Source of the DNA: DATKZH01 sp964475955
Lineage (GTDB): Bacteria > Planctomycetota > Planctomycetia > Pirellulales > Thermoguttaceae
NCBI GenBank assembly: GCA_964475955.1
Contig: CAYYZY010000210.1
Location: 1 to 13,017 of the forward strand
Reading direction: 5' to 3'
Length of the DNA stretch: 13,017 nt
The first letter of the stretch is position 1. The number at the start of each line of letters is the position of its first letter. Position numbers and translations under genes: made by a program. Positions 1-6,459 of the stretch are shown one piece after another. The notes beneath the pieces are model-generated. The model ran no database searches and was not told the DNA's origin. It was given only the letters and a program-made list of their open reading frames with translations.

Positions 1-156
1 TAGAACCACTGGATGCCTTCTGGGTTGCCAGTCGGGAGGTGGTCCTGGCGGAGCTTCAGCGCTCCAAAGAGCAGCTTCGCTCCGTCGGAAACTCCTGCAA
101 TGCAGCCAGCGGAGGCCAAACCCGCCGCATTGGTCGGCCTCGGCGTAACGTTTCAT
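1..156. other. Left-edge spacer, no confident gene; possible protein fragment
   Basis: No complete gene is supported here. Two overlapping readings look somewhat protein-like. The plus frame starting at base 3 includes the stretch LDAFWVASREVVLAELQRSK. The minus strand reads SDGAKLLFGALKLRQ and ends at the window edge near GIQWF. Only one of the two could be real. Both run into the palindrome cluster that starts at 157, and the plus reading has no stop of its own before it runs antisense through the dipeptidase gene. This may be the decayed end of a gene that lies mostly outside the window, or part of an interspersed repeat. Confidence that it encodes a protein is low. Confidence 0.25.
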
Positions 157-294
157 CGTTCCCACGCCAAGCGTGGGAACGCACGCCCGGACGCTTCGCG
201 TCCGAGACTCGCTATCTGGCTGGGATTGAAAATCCCAGCAGATGGGCGACGCGAAGCGCCGGCGCGTGCGTTACGACGCGAAGCGTCGTAACGC
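157..294. repeat. Cluster of short palindromes (hairpins) with 3-nt loops
   Basis: Four perfect inverted repeats lie almost end to end. They are 157-181 (11-bp stem, loop CAA), 188-204 (7-bp stem, loop TTC), 219-239 (9-bp stem, loop GAA) and 268-294 (12-bp stem, loop GAA). A degenerate fifth copy lies at about 247-261, again with GAA between GC and GC. Four of the five have the loop GAA on one strand or the other. The stems differ in sequence, so the conserved property is the architecture: stem, 3-nt loop, stem. The cluster starts 42 nt beyond the stop codon of the minus-strand dipeptidase gene. REP-like intergenic palindromes are a plausible class. A role in mRNA 3'-end stability or as a mobile palindrome family is inference. 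Confidence 0.85.
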
Positions 295-335
295 CGGGAG
301 CGATTGGCAACCCGGTCACAGTGCATCGCTCACGA

Positions 336-1424
336 CTAACCGCCCAAATGCTCGCGGAGGAACCGGAGCCAGTTGGCGTGGAGGACGGCGTCGATCTGGG
401 GGTCGGTGTAGCCGCGGGCGGAGAGGAGGTCGGCGAGGTTCTGGAGGTCGGCGATCGTTTCGAGCCCGTGGGGCGTTTGCTCGGTGCCGTAGCCGCCGTC
501 GAGGTCGCTGCCGACGCCGACGTGGTCGCAGTTGCCGGCGAGCTGGCAGACGTGGTCGACGTGGTCGACGACGGCCCCGAGCCCCACCACGTCGCGCGAG
601 GTCTGCCCGACTTTCCAACCGGGGTAGAGCATCCAGGCGTCCAGGGCGACGCCGATCACCGCCCCGCGCTCGACGAGCCGGCCGATCTGCCGGTCGGAGA
701 ACTGGCGGTCGCCCGGCACCAGGGCGCGGCAGTTGTTGTGGCTGGCCATCACCGGGCCGCCGAACCGGTCGAGCGCCTGGGAGAAGCCGGGCTCGGAGAG
801 GTGGGTGAGGTCGAGGATCATGCCGAGGCGCTCGAACTCGGCGAGCAGCCGCACCCCGAGATCGGTCAACGGGCCCGTGCGGCCCGTGCCCATCGCGTAA
901 CGGCTCTCCGTGTAATGGGCCAGGCTGACCGAGCGGAGGCCGTCGGCATACCAAGCCTCGGCCTGCTCGGGCGCGACGATCGGATCGGCCCCCTCCATGG
1001 CCAGCACGATGCCGATGGGAAGCTCGGCCGGGTCGCGCCGCTGCCACGCCTCCCAGTGGGCCTCCAGCTCGCTCGCCGACCGGAGGAAGCGCACCTCGCC
1101 CTGGCATTCCAGGAGACGGTAGTACGCAAGCTGCCCCTGGGCCACCGCGTAAGCGATCGGGGGATTGGGGAAGTCGATGCTCGTGCGGCGGGGCTCGTCG
1201 GGCACGCACGCCTCGGGCTTGACGCGGGCGAGCACCGTCGCCAGGCAGACGGCCACGCCGGCGCGGCGCAGCTCGGGCAGGCTCGTCGTGGCCCGTCGCC
1301 GGCCCGGGCGGGGCATGCCCGCCTCCCGGGCGTTGATCTCGGCGAGGCCCGCGGTGAGGTCGCGTCCCCAGCCGAGCGCGTTCCAGGACAAGTCGAGGTG
1401 GGAGTCGATGATGAGCTTCGTCAT
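336..1424 (-). CDS. Membrane dipeptidase family protein (peptidase M19, renal dipeptidase-like)
   Basis: The 362-aa product belongs to the binuclear-zinc amidohydrolase family that hydrolyses dipeptides, including D-amino-acid dipeptides in many bacteria. The expected ligands are visible: H9-L-D11 near the N-terminus, bridging E144 (LAMEGAD), H208 (DLTHLS), H229 (MASHNNCR) and D307 (GSDLDGG). H170 and R240 match the positions that bind the substrate carboxylate in renal dipeptidase. The C-terminal NWLRFLRE resembles the usual family ending. I chose ATG 1424 because homology begins at once (LIIDSHLDLSW) and the upstream frame runs into the preceding gene. There is no signal peptide, so the protein is probably cytoplasmic despite the family name. 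The Shine-Dalgarno site is weak (GAGGG about 14 nt upstream). The start lies 17 nt past the stop of the dehydrogenase gene, suggesting one transcript with translational coupling. The exact substrate is unknown. Confidence 0.9.
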   Translation of the reverse strand: MTKLIIDSHLDLSWNALGWGRDLTAGLAEINAREAGMPRPGRRRATTSLPELRRAGVAVCLATVLARVKPEACVPDEPRRTSIDFPNPPIAYAVAQGQLAYYRLLECQGEVRFLRSASELEAHWEAWQRRDPAELPIGIVLAMEGADPIVAPEQAEAWYADGLRSVSLAHYTESRYAMGTGRTGPLTDLGVRLLAEFERLGMILDLTHLSEPGFSQALDRFGGPVMASHNNCRALVPGDRQFSDRQIGRLVERGAVIGVALDAWMLYPGWKVGQTSRDVVGLGAVVDHVDHVCQLAGNCDHVGVGSDLDGGYGTEQTPHGLETIADLQNLADLLSARGYTDPQIDAVLHANWLRFLREHLGG

Positions 1425-1441
1425 GGTTCGATCCGTCGCCC

Positions 1442-2395
1442 TCACGGCTCGATGGGGAAATGCTCGTTCTGGATCCGACGCACCCTCCACGCGTGGCGCA
1501 GGTAGAGTTCCTCCCACTGTCGGGCTTCTTCCTCGGTGTATTCGTAGAAGCCGCGGCCGTTGGCGATGCCCCGGGCGTCGGCCGCCACGAGTTCCTTCAT
1601 GCGCCCGGTCAACTCCGTGGCGTTGCTTAGGCTTGGAAAGACCCCTTCGATCGCACTACCGTAGAGCGCCGGCCCGCCGCTGATGTCCATCCACCGCAGC
1701 GGGCCGCAGATCGTGGCCCAGAGGCCCAGGGCGTTGCGGCAGGAGCGGTCGATGCTTTCGACGTCGCCCACCCCCATCTCCAGCAGGTTCAACGCCTCGC
1801 GGTAGAGGGCGTAGCCGAGGCGGTTGACGATGAACGCGGGCACGTCCTTTTGGACCAGCGACGGCTCCTTGCCGATCTTTCGGGCCAGGGCGGCCACCGC
1901 CTCGAAGACCGCCTCGGAGGTCTTTTCCCCACGGATCAGCTCCATGAACCGCGTGGCGTGGGCCGGCTCGGCCCAGTGCATGCCGAGGAACCGCGCCGGG
2001 TGCTTGCGCCCCTCTTGGAGCTTCGTGACGGGCAGGGCCGACGTATTGCTGGCGATAGGCACCTCGGGGGGCAACACGGCCTCGAGCTCGTCGAAGACCT
2101 GCTGCTTGGCCGCCATGTCTTCGATCACGCTCTCCACGACGAAGTCGCACTCGCCGAACGCCTCGCAGGAATCGACCGCCGTGTACCGATCCGCCCACTC
2201 GTCCACCAGCGACGCGGGAAAATCGGCCTGTTCGACCAGGTCGTGCATCGCCCGGGCCATGTACCGGCGGGCCTCGTCGTGCGTCGACTCGCGCCGCGTG
2301 AAGCCGAGCACGCGGAACCCATGCCCCAGGAAGCAAGCGGCGATTCCGCGTCCCAGAAGCCCCAGCCCGGCCACTCCGATCGTCCGAATCTCCAT
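1442..2395 (-). CDS. 3-hydroxyacyl-CoA dehydrogenase family protein
   Basis: The 317-aa product is an NAD-dependent dehydrogenase with the standard two-domain layout. The N-terminal Rossmann domain carries GLGLLG at 10-15. An all-helical C-terminal domain runs from about 185 and ends with GRGFYEY (280-286). The four residues known as catalytic in HADH are all in place: S119 (SNTS), H140 (GMHW), E152 (FMELI) and N191 (FIVNRL). The usual FFNP after the catalytic His is replaced by WAEP, so the substrate may not be a normal fatty acyl-CoA; carnitine, gulonate and similar hydroxyacid dehydrogenases share this fold. ATG 2395 is preceded by GGAG at a good distance. The longer upstream frame is rejected because it translates a palindrome (LVPQAPAWERA). 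The gene is followed by the dipeptidase gene after 17 nt. Confidence 0.9.
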   Translation of the reverse strand: MEIRTIGVAGLGLLGRGIAACFLGHGFRVLGFTRRESTHDEARRYMARAMHDLVEQADFPASLVDEWADRYTAVDSCEAFGECDFVVESVIEDMAAKQQVFDELEAVLPPEVPIASNTSALPVTKLQEGRKHPARFLGMHWAEPAHATRFMELIRGEKTSEAVFEAVAALARKIGKEPSLVQKDVPAFIVNRLGYALYREALNLLEMGVGDVESIDRSCRNALGLWATICGPLRWMDISGGPALYGSAIEGVFPSLSNATELTGRMKELVAADARGIANGRGFYEYTEEEARQWEELYLRHAWRVRRIQNEHFPIEP

Positions 2396-2429
2396 GTTCA
2401 ACTCCGGCTTTCTCGCTCGCGCGGCGGCA

Positions 2430-2456
2430 CGTTCCCAAGCTGGAGCTTGGGGAACG
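2430..2456. repeat. Palindrome with CGTTCCC/GGGAACG ends
   Basis: This is a 12-bp stem with one extra G bulged in the right arm and a 2-nt loop (CGTTCCCAAGCT ... AGCTTGGGGAACG). Its outer seven bases, CGTTCCC, are identical to the arm ends of the 157-181 hairpin, so the two are probably members of one interspersed palindrome family. It lies 35 nt upstream of the dehydrogenase start, inside the leader if the gene is transcribed from further upstream. Confidence 0.8.
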
Positions 2457-2477
2457 AGGGTCATGTTCCTTCTCCCC

Positions 2478-2507
2478 TTCATCTGCGTTCATCCGTGTTC
2501 CTCGGTG
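2478..2507. repeat. Degenerate decamer tandem repeat, three units
   Basis: Three 10-nt units follow one another: TTCATCTGCG, TTCATCCGTG and TTCCTCGGTG. On the minus strand they read like the GAACACGGAT / GAACGCAGAT series. The array begins 15 nt beyond the stop codon of the DUF3604 gene, in the 127-nt spacer before the dehydrogenase gene. It has no coding potential. Confidence 0.7.
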
Positions 2508-2522
2508 GTTCCCTCCCGCGTG

Positions 2523-4115
2523 TCAGCCGACCCAGATCGGGCTCGACCAGGCCATGTGGCCGTTCTTTTCGGTGACGCGCACGTAGTACCAGTCGGGCCC
2601 GTTTTCGGCGGCTCGACGGTCGACGAAGCGGACGTCGGCCGCGTACTCGCTCGGCCCCACCAGCCGGTGGATCGCGTAGCTCTCGCTGGTGAACCCGCCG
2701 GTGAACACGATGGCGTTGTCGTCGGCCAGGTCGCCGAGCCGGGCGCGCGTCACCTGCTCGACGGGCGACCGGAGCTCGACCGCCAGTTCGGTCTCCGGCC
2801 CCCCTTCCAACTCGCAGACTACCGCCTTGGTCGGGTCCTCCGCGAAGCACTTCACGCGCGACGTGTACGACCGCAGCCGGATTTCTCTGGGAGAGACCAC
2901 CTGGAGCCCGTCGCGGAGGTCCTCTTCCAACGGGCCCGACTGGAAGCACGGCGTCGCCCGGCGGAACCGCCCGCCGTCGAGCCGGAGCGTCATGTCCCAC
3001 ACGCAGGTGTGTCCCAGGTCGAGGGCGGCCCACGGTCCCCAGCCGTACTGGACGCGGCACTTCGCCCGCCCCGGGAGCTTGAGCGGGCGCACCGCGCGGT
3101 CGTCGGGGAAGTGCCGCTCGATGACGCGGCCGCTTCGCACCAGTTCGATCATGGCGATGGCGTCTTCGCCGCGCACGCGCACGTCGATCTGCCGGTCGGC
3201 CACGGCGGCCAGCTCGGAGCCCATGGGTCGGCCGTTCAGGGTGACGTCGAGCACGATCCGGTCGCCCGTGGCCGCGTAGGTCCGCCGCGCGCGCATCGCC
3301 TCGAACAACGAGCCGGCCGAGAGGTCGCGGGCCCACACGCCGCAGACGCCCTCGCCGTACGCCCCGGGGTATCCGCGGTGGCCGTCGCTCGAGGCGACGA
3401 AGCCGAACCGCAGCCCGCGCTCGAGCTGCCGCGCGATCGTGTTGACCGTGGAGCGGCCGCCCATGCTGTGCCGGATGTAAGGGTACGGCGCGTCGACGCT
3501 CTCGCTCAGCCCGTGCTCGGAGAAGATCTCGACGATCGGGGAGGCGGCCGGCCGGAAGTGGTCGAAATTCGCGCCCCGCCAGCCCCGGGCGTAGGCCACG
3601 TGGTGCGGCACGGCCAGGGCCCCGCGGTCCTCGGCGAAGTCGAGCAGCTTCTCCACGTGATCGGGAAGGAACAGGTCAGGCTGGTCTTCGGGGAAGATGA
3701 GGCAGTAGTCGCCGAACTGGCTGGAGTGCCACTCGTAGCCCAGCAGGGCGACGAAGCGGTCGGTGTTGGCGTCGCGGAGCATCTCGCGGGTCTTGGGCCA
3801 GTGCTCTCGCTGGACCTCGAACCCGCGGACCCATTTCATGTGCCGATCGCCGGGCATCTTGGGCATGTCGTGCCACGACGAGTGGCCCGTGAAGGCGAAG
3901 AAGTCGAGGTGCCCCTGGGCGTTCTCGATCGACCGCGCAAGCGAGCCCTTGGCGTAGCCGATCTCGTTGTGGTTGTGCAGGTCGCCCCAGAACAGGCGGT
4001 ACTTGGCGTCATCGTCGTCGCCTTCGGCCTGCGACTCGACTTGCATCCCGGCCAAGAGCGACCCGGCGATCGACCCGCCCACGAACCGCCGCCGCGTGAT
4101 TCCCCCGTCCGACAT
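2523..4115 (-). CDS. Tat-exported DUF3604 (PHP-like metal hydrolase) protein
   Basis: The 530-aa product matches the DUF3604 family, uncharacterised proteins with a PHP-type metal-site layout. The N-terminus has a Tat-like signal, TRRRFVGGSIAGSLLAG (7-23), so export in folded form is likely. Candidate metal residues follow in PHP order: H47-N-H49 (WGDLHNH), D71 and H78 (DFFAFTGH), E128 (GYEW), H171/H172, E197 (VEIFSEHG), and D244 with H246 (SSDGH). The C-terminal part is beta-rich and ends with the family-typical WYYVRVT and AWSSPIWV. The start is well supported: GAGGAGGG lies 6 nt before ATG 4115. The GNAT gene stops 104 nt upstream; the dehydrogenase starts 127 nt downstream. Phosphoesterase or amidohydrolase activity is inferred from fold and ligands only. 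Confidence 0.9.
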   Translation of the reverse strand: MSDGGITRRRFVGGSIAGSLLAGMQVESQAEGDDDDAKYRLFWGDLHNHNEIGYAKGSLARSIENAQGHLDFFAFTGHSSWHDMPKMPGDRHMKWVRGFEVQREHWPKTREMLRDANTDRFVALLGYEWHSSQFGDYCLIFPEDQPDLFLPDHVEKLLDFAEDRGALAVPHHVAYARGWRGANFDHFRPAASPIVEIFSEHGLSESVDAPYPYIRHSMGGRSTVNTIARQLERGLRFGFVASSDGHRGYPGAYGEGVCGVWARDLSAGSLFEAMRARRTYAATGDRIVLDVTLNGRPMGSELAAVADRQIDVRVRGEDAIAMIELVRSGRVIERHFPDDRAVRPLKLPGRAKCRVQYGWGPWAALDLGHTCVWDMTLRLDGGRFRRATPCFQSGPLEEDLRDGLQVVSPREIRLRSYTSRVKCFAEDPTKAVVCELEGGPETELAVELRSPVEQVTRARLGDLADDNAIVFTGGFTSESYAIHRLVGPSEYAADVRFVDRRAAENGPDWYYVRVTEKNGHMAWSSPIWVG

Positions 4116-4151
4116 CGCTTTCCCTCCTCGGTAATGCCTGCACGTGCGTGG

Positions 4152-4228
4152 AGCTACCAGCTATAAGCTATAAGCTATCAGCCGTCAGCTATCATCATTC
4201 ATCCTTCATCAGTCATTATTCATCCTTT
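4152..4228. repeat. Degenerate heptamer tandem array, 11 units, across a stop codon
   Basis: Eleven consecutive 7-nt units keep exact phase. The left six are of AGCTATA/AGCTATC type (4152-4193). The right five are of ATCNTTC type (4194-4228). The array covers the stop codon of the GNAT gene (4220-4222) and fills most of the spacer before the DUF3604 start at 4115. Degenerate heptamer arrays are known in cyanobacteria as STRR sequences; kinship with those is not implied. Confidence 0.75.
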
Positions 4229-5059
4229 TTCCGGCCCGGAGCTGGCCCAGATCAGCGAGGGGTGGTCGGCGACCGGCTCGCCGCGTCGCATGCGCGTGAA
4301 GGGGCGCTGGACGATCAGGCCCTTCGACTCGGCCCAGCACATGGCGGCGAGGTTGTCGACCGGCACGTCGACGAACACGCGACTGCCCGCGCAGTAGGCC
4401 ATGGCCGCGTCGCCCAGGGCGCGGCCCGCCTCGTCGGAGAGGGCGACGCCGGGCCCGATCTGCGTGGCGTTGTCGCCGGCGCGGAGGGTCAGGTACCCGG
4501 CGATCCCCTCGGCGGCCGGGACGATCCACGTCGCCTCGGGCCGCTCGCCGCAGAGCCGTTCGATCAGCCGGCGCCGCGCCGTGCCCGTCGCCTCTTGGTC
4601 GAGGGCGAGAAGCCCCTTGAGCCGGTCGGGCGTGAGCGGGGCCAGCGTGGCAGGCGTTTTTGCGCCGAACGCCGGGCCCTCCAGGCGCAGGAGTTCGTAT
4701 TCGGCCACGAAGCCGAGCTTTTCGTAGACGGGCCGGCCGCGCGGCGTGGCGTCGAGCCGGGCGGTGGCCACGCCGCGCGCCGCCAGGTAATCGAGGGCGT
4801 GCTGCGTGAGCCGCGTGCCGATCCCCCGGCGCCGCACGCGCTGGTCGACCAGCAGCATCGCGATCCACCCGATCGAGCCGAACACGCAATTGGTCACCGT
4901 GCCGACCGGCTCGCCGTCCATCTCGGCCACGAAACACCCCTCGGGCTCGAGGTCGAGGAAGCGGCGCCAGTCGTCCTCCGTCTGATTGAAGCGGGCCTGC
5001 TTCTTCAACCGCATCCCCAGCGGGAGGTCGGCGGCGGTCATGCGGCGGATGGGAATCAT
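4220..5059 (-). CDS. GNAT family N-acetyltransferase with a second C-terminal GNAT-like domain
   Basis: The 279-aa product has two acetyltransferase-like halves. The N-terminal half has the acetyl-CoA binding motif A, with beta strand AMLLVD followed by QRVRRRGIGTRL (73-84), then YEKLGF at 112-117. The C-terminal half (about 140-262), with GYLTLR, IGPGVA, VFVDVP-N and FTRMRRG, looks like the Acetyltransf_18 domain found in several two-domain GNATs. The acceptor substrate is unknown; small amines, amino acids and protein N-termini are all possible. The start at 5059 rests on where homology begins (MIPIRRMTAADLP). No Shine-Dalgarno site precedes it; the 15 nt upstream are pyrimidine-rich. The longer upstream frame is low-complexity translation of a G-run and is rejected. 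The last codons run into a heptamer repeat array. Confidence 0.88.
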   Translation of the reverse strand: MIPIRRMTAADLPLGMRLKKQARFNQTEDDWRRFLDLEPEGCFVAEMDGEPVGTVTNCVFGSIGWIAMLLVDQRVRRRGIGTRLTQHALDYLAARGVATARLDATPRGRPVYEKLGFVAEYELLRLEGPAFGAKTPATLAPLTPDRLKGLLALDQEATGTARRRLIERLCGERPEATWIVPAAEGIAGYLTLRAGDNATQIGPGVALSDEAGRALGDAAMAYCAGSRVFVDVPVDNLAAMCWAESKGLIVQRPFTRMRRGEPVADHPSLIWASSGPEKG

Positions 5060-5127
5060 GGGAGGGGAGGACGGAGCGGTTTCTCGTGATCGGCGATCCG
5101 GGTGGCGCGGCGGTGCCGGTGTAAAGA

Positions 5128-5162
5128 GGGAAAAGGGGAAAGGGGAAAAAGGGGAATACGGG
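5128..5162 (+). repeat. G-run array fitting a G-quadruplex pattern
   Basis: Five runs of three or four G are separated by short A-rich loops of 3-5 nt (runs at 5128, 5135, 5142, 5151 and 5160). This meets the usual four-run G-quadruplex rule on the plus strand. It lies about 70 nt upstream of the GNAT start (minus strand) and 290 nt upstream of the binding-protein start (plus strand), in the divergent spacer. It is not coding. Confidence 0.65.
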
Positions 5163-5264
5163 TACGGTTGAACGTCGCTGCGTTGGGATCCGTGGTGATG
5201 GGTTTTGTGCGCGGCCGCTCGTCTAGGGCGACTGGGCGGCACGCCTCACGCTGCTCGGCCTGCG

Positions 5265-5288
5265 GCGCTTGGGAAGACTTCCCAACGC
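5265..5288. repeat. Palindrome in divergent spacer
   Basis: TTGGGAAG and CTTCCCAA form an 8-bp stem around a single A. GCG/CGC adds three further pairs after a 1-nt bulge. No T-run follows, so it is not an obvious intrinsic terminator. It resembles the other short intergenic palindromes in this window. An operator function for the divergent genes is possible but unsupported. Confidence 0.6.
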
Positions 5289-5382
5289 GCGGCCACGATC
5301 ATCCCACATGGGGACCGCCCGGGTCAAGGGGCTCGGCAATCGAAGCGGGCACCGGGGGCGCGCATCGCGGCGGAGATTCGGG

Positions 5383-5388
5383 TACAAT
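5383..5388 (+). promoter_or_regulatory. Candidate -10 element (TACAAT) for the binding-protein operon
   Basis: TACAAT matches five of six positions of the sigma-70 -10 consensus, and is preceded by GG. It lies 65 nt upstream of the ATG at 5453, giving a predicted leader of about 60 nt. No good -35 hexamer is visible at 16-18 nt, so the call is tentative. A similar GGCACAAT lies upstream of the MocA-family gene. Confidence 0.35.
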
Positions 5389-5412
5389 CGCGGGTCAAAG
5401 CGAAAACCACGT

Positions 5413-5440
5413 CGGCAATTTCCGATCGGCAATTTCCGAA
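5413..5440 (+). repeat. 14-bp tandem direct repeat at the ribosome binding site
   Basis: CGGCAATTTCCGAT at 5413-5426 is followed immediately by a second copy differing only in its last base (CGGCAATTTCCGAA, 5427-5440). The second copy runs straight into AAAGGAG, the ribosome binding site of the binding-protein gene at 5453. A DNA- or RNA-binding regulator recognising the repeat is one possibility; replication slippage is the null explanation. Confidence 0.75.
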
Positions 5441-5452
5441 AGGAGAGACGGT

Positions 5453-6439
5453 ATGCGAAGCTTACTGCGGAGCTTGGCTGCTCTGAGCGGCCTGCTCGGC
5501 TGGCTCGTGGCGGCGGCCGTGGTCCACGGCGCCGAGTCCGGCGATTCGCGGAAAGCGGAGGAAGAGGTCGGGCGCCTGCGCCTGGCGTTTGTGACCACGT
5601 GCCGCGACGCGGCCTTTTTCGAGCCGGTGAAGAAGGGGATGCACGACGCTGCCGAGAAGATGGGGGTCGACTGCACCTGGCTGGGCACCGAGGGCGTCGA
5701 CATGAAGGCCCAGGCCGAGATGGTCCGCCAGGCGGTGGCCGAGGGCTACGACGGCATCGCCGTGAACCTCGTCCACCCGACGGCCTTCGACGAGGTCGTC
5801 GCCGAGGCGATCGCCAAGGGGGTGCCCGTCGTGGGGTTCAACACCGACGACCACGCCACGCCGAACGCCCGGCTGAGCTGCGTCAGCCAGCGGCTCTATG
5901 CGGCGGGCCGTTCGCTGGCCAAGTTCGCCGCGCCGCACGTTCCCGAGGGGGCCCACGTGCTGATGACCATGCACGACGAGGGCGTCTCCTCGCTGGAAGA
6001 CCGCCTCCGCGGGCTCCAGGACGTGCTCCGTGAGAAACGGGTCCGCCGGACCGTGCGCGTCACCGGCAACGACGCCGTGTCCGGGGCCGAGGTCGTGGCC
6101 AAGGCCCTGCGCGAGCACCCCGATATCCGCATCGTCCTCTCGACGGGCCAGGCCGACACCGAGGCGGCGGGCCGCGCGATCCAAGCGCATTTCCCGAGCG
6201 GAGGCTACTGGGCCGCCGGGTTCGACCTTTCGTCGGCCACGCTGCGGCTGATCGAGGCGGGCTACATACGCGGCACGGTCGACCAGCAGCCGTACATCCA
6301 GGGTTTCTATCCCGTGATTCAGCTTGCCCTGCGCATTCGCTACGGAATCATGCCGGCCGACGTCGACGCCGGGGCGACCATCATCACCCGGTCCACGGCC
6401 GCCGAAGTGCTCGAACTGACCAAGCGAAACTACCGATGA
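5453..6439 (+). CDS. Periplasmic sugar-type substrate-binding protein (Peripla_BP_4 / RbsB-like)
   Basis: The 328-aa product resembles solute-binding proteins of simple-sugar ABC transporters. Residues 1 to about 27 form a Sec-type signal: basic MRSLLR, then a hydrophobic core. There is no lipobox cysteine, so it should be soluble in the periplasm. The two-lobe domain starts at about 42 (RLRLAFVTT). It has the family-typical GVPVVGFNTDD (123-133), GFDLSSATLRLI (256-267) and TVDQQPYIQGFYPV (275-288). ATG 5453 follows AAAGGAG at 7 nt and the signal peptide starts there. The URO-D-like gene begins 20 nt after the stop, so the two form an operon. No permease or ATPase gene is present in the window. 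It may serve a transporter encoded elsewhere or act in sensing. The ligand cannot be deduced. Confidence 0.9.
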   Translation: MRSLLRSLAALSGLLGWLVAAAVVHGAESGDSRKAEEEVGRLRLAFVTTCRDAAFFEPVKKGMHDAAEKMGVDCTWLGTEGVDMKAQAEMVRQAVAEGYDGIAVNLVHPTAFDEVVAEAIAKGVPVVGFNTDDHATPNARLSCVSQRLYAAGRSLAKFAAPHVPEGAHVLMTMHDEGVSSLEDRLRGLQDVLREKRVRRTVRVTGNDAVSGAEVVAKALREHPDIRIVLSTGQADTEAAGRAIQAHFPSGGYWAAGFDLSSATLRLIEAGYIRGTVDQQPYIQGFYPVIQLALRIRYGIMPADVDAGATIITRSTAAEVLELTKRNYR

Positions 6440-6459
6440 TCGAGTGAGGAGATGAGCCG

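Noticed and set aside
157..294. CRISPR array
   Set aside because: The palindromes differ from each other, the spacing is irregular, there are no constant direct repeats with unique spacers, and no cas gene is near.
39..1505. Long plus-strand open frame of 488 codons across the dipeptidase region
   Set aside because: It is antisense to a gene with clear zinc ligands and has low-complexity Val/Ala/Glu/Gly-rich composition with no motif. High GC keeps the opposite frame open.
1824..4166. Plus-strand open frame of 780 codons
   Set aside because: It is the shadow of the dehydrogenase and DUF3604 genes, which have strong motifs and ribosome binding sites on the minus strand. The plus reading has no recognisable domain.
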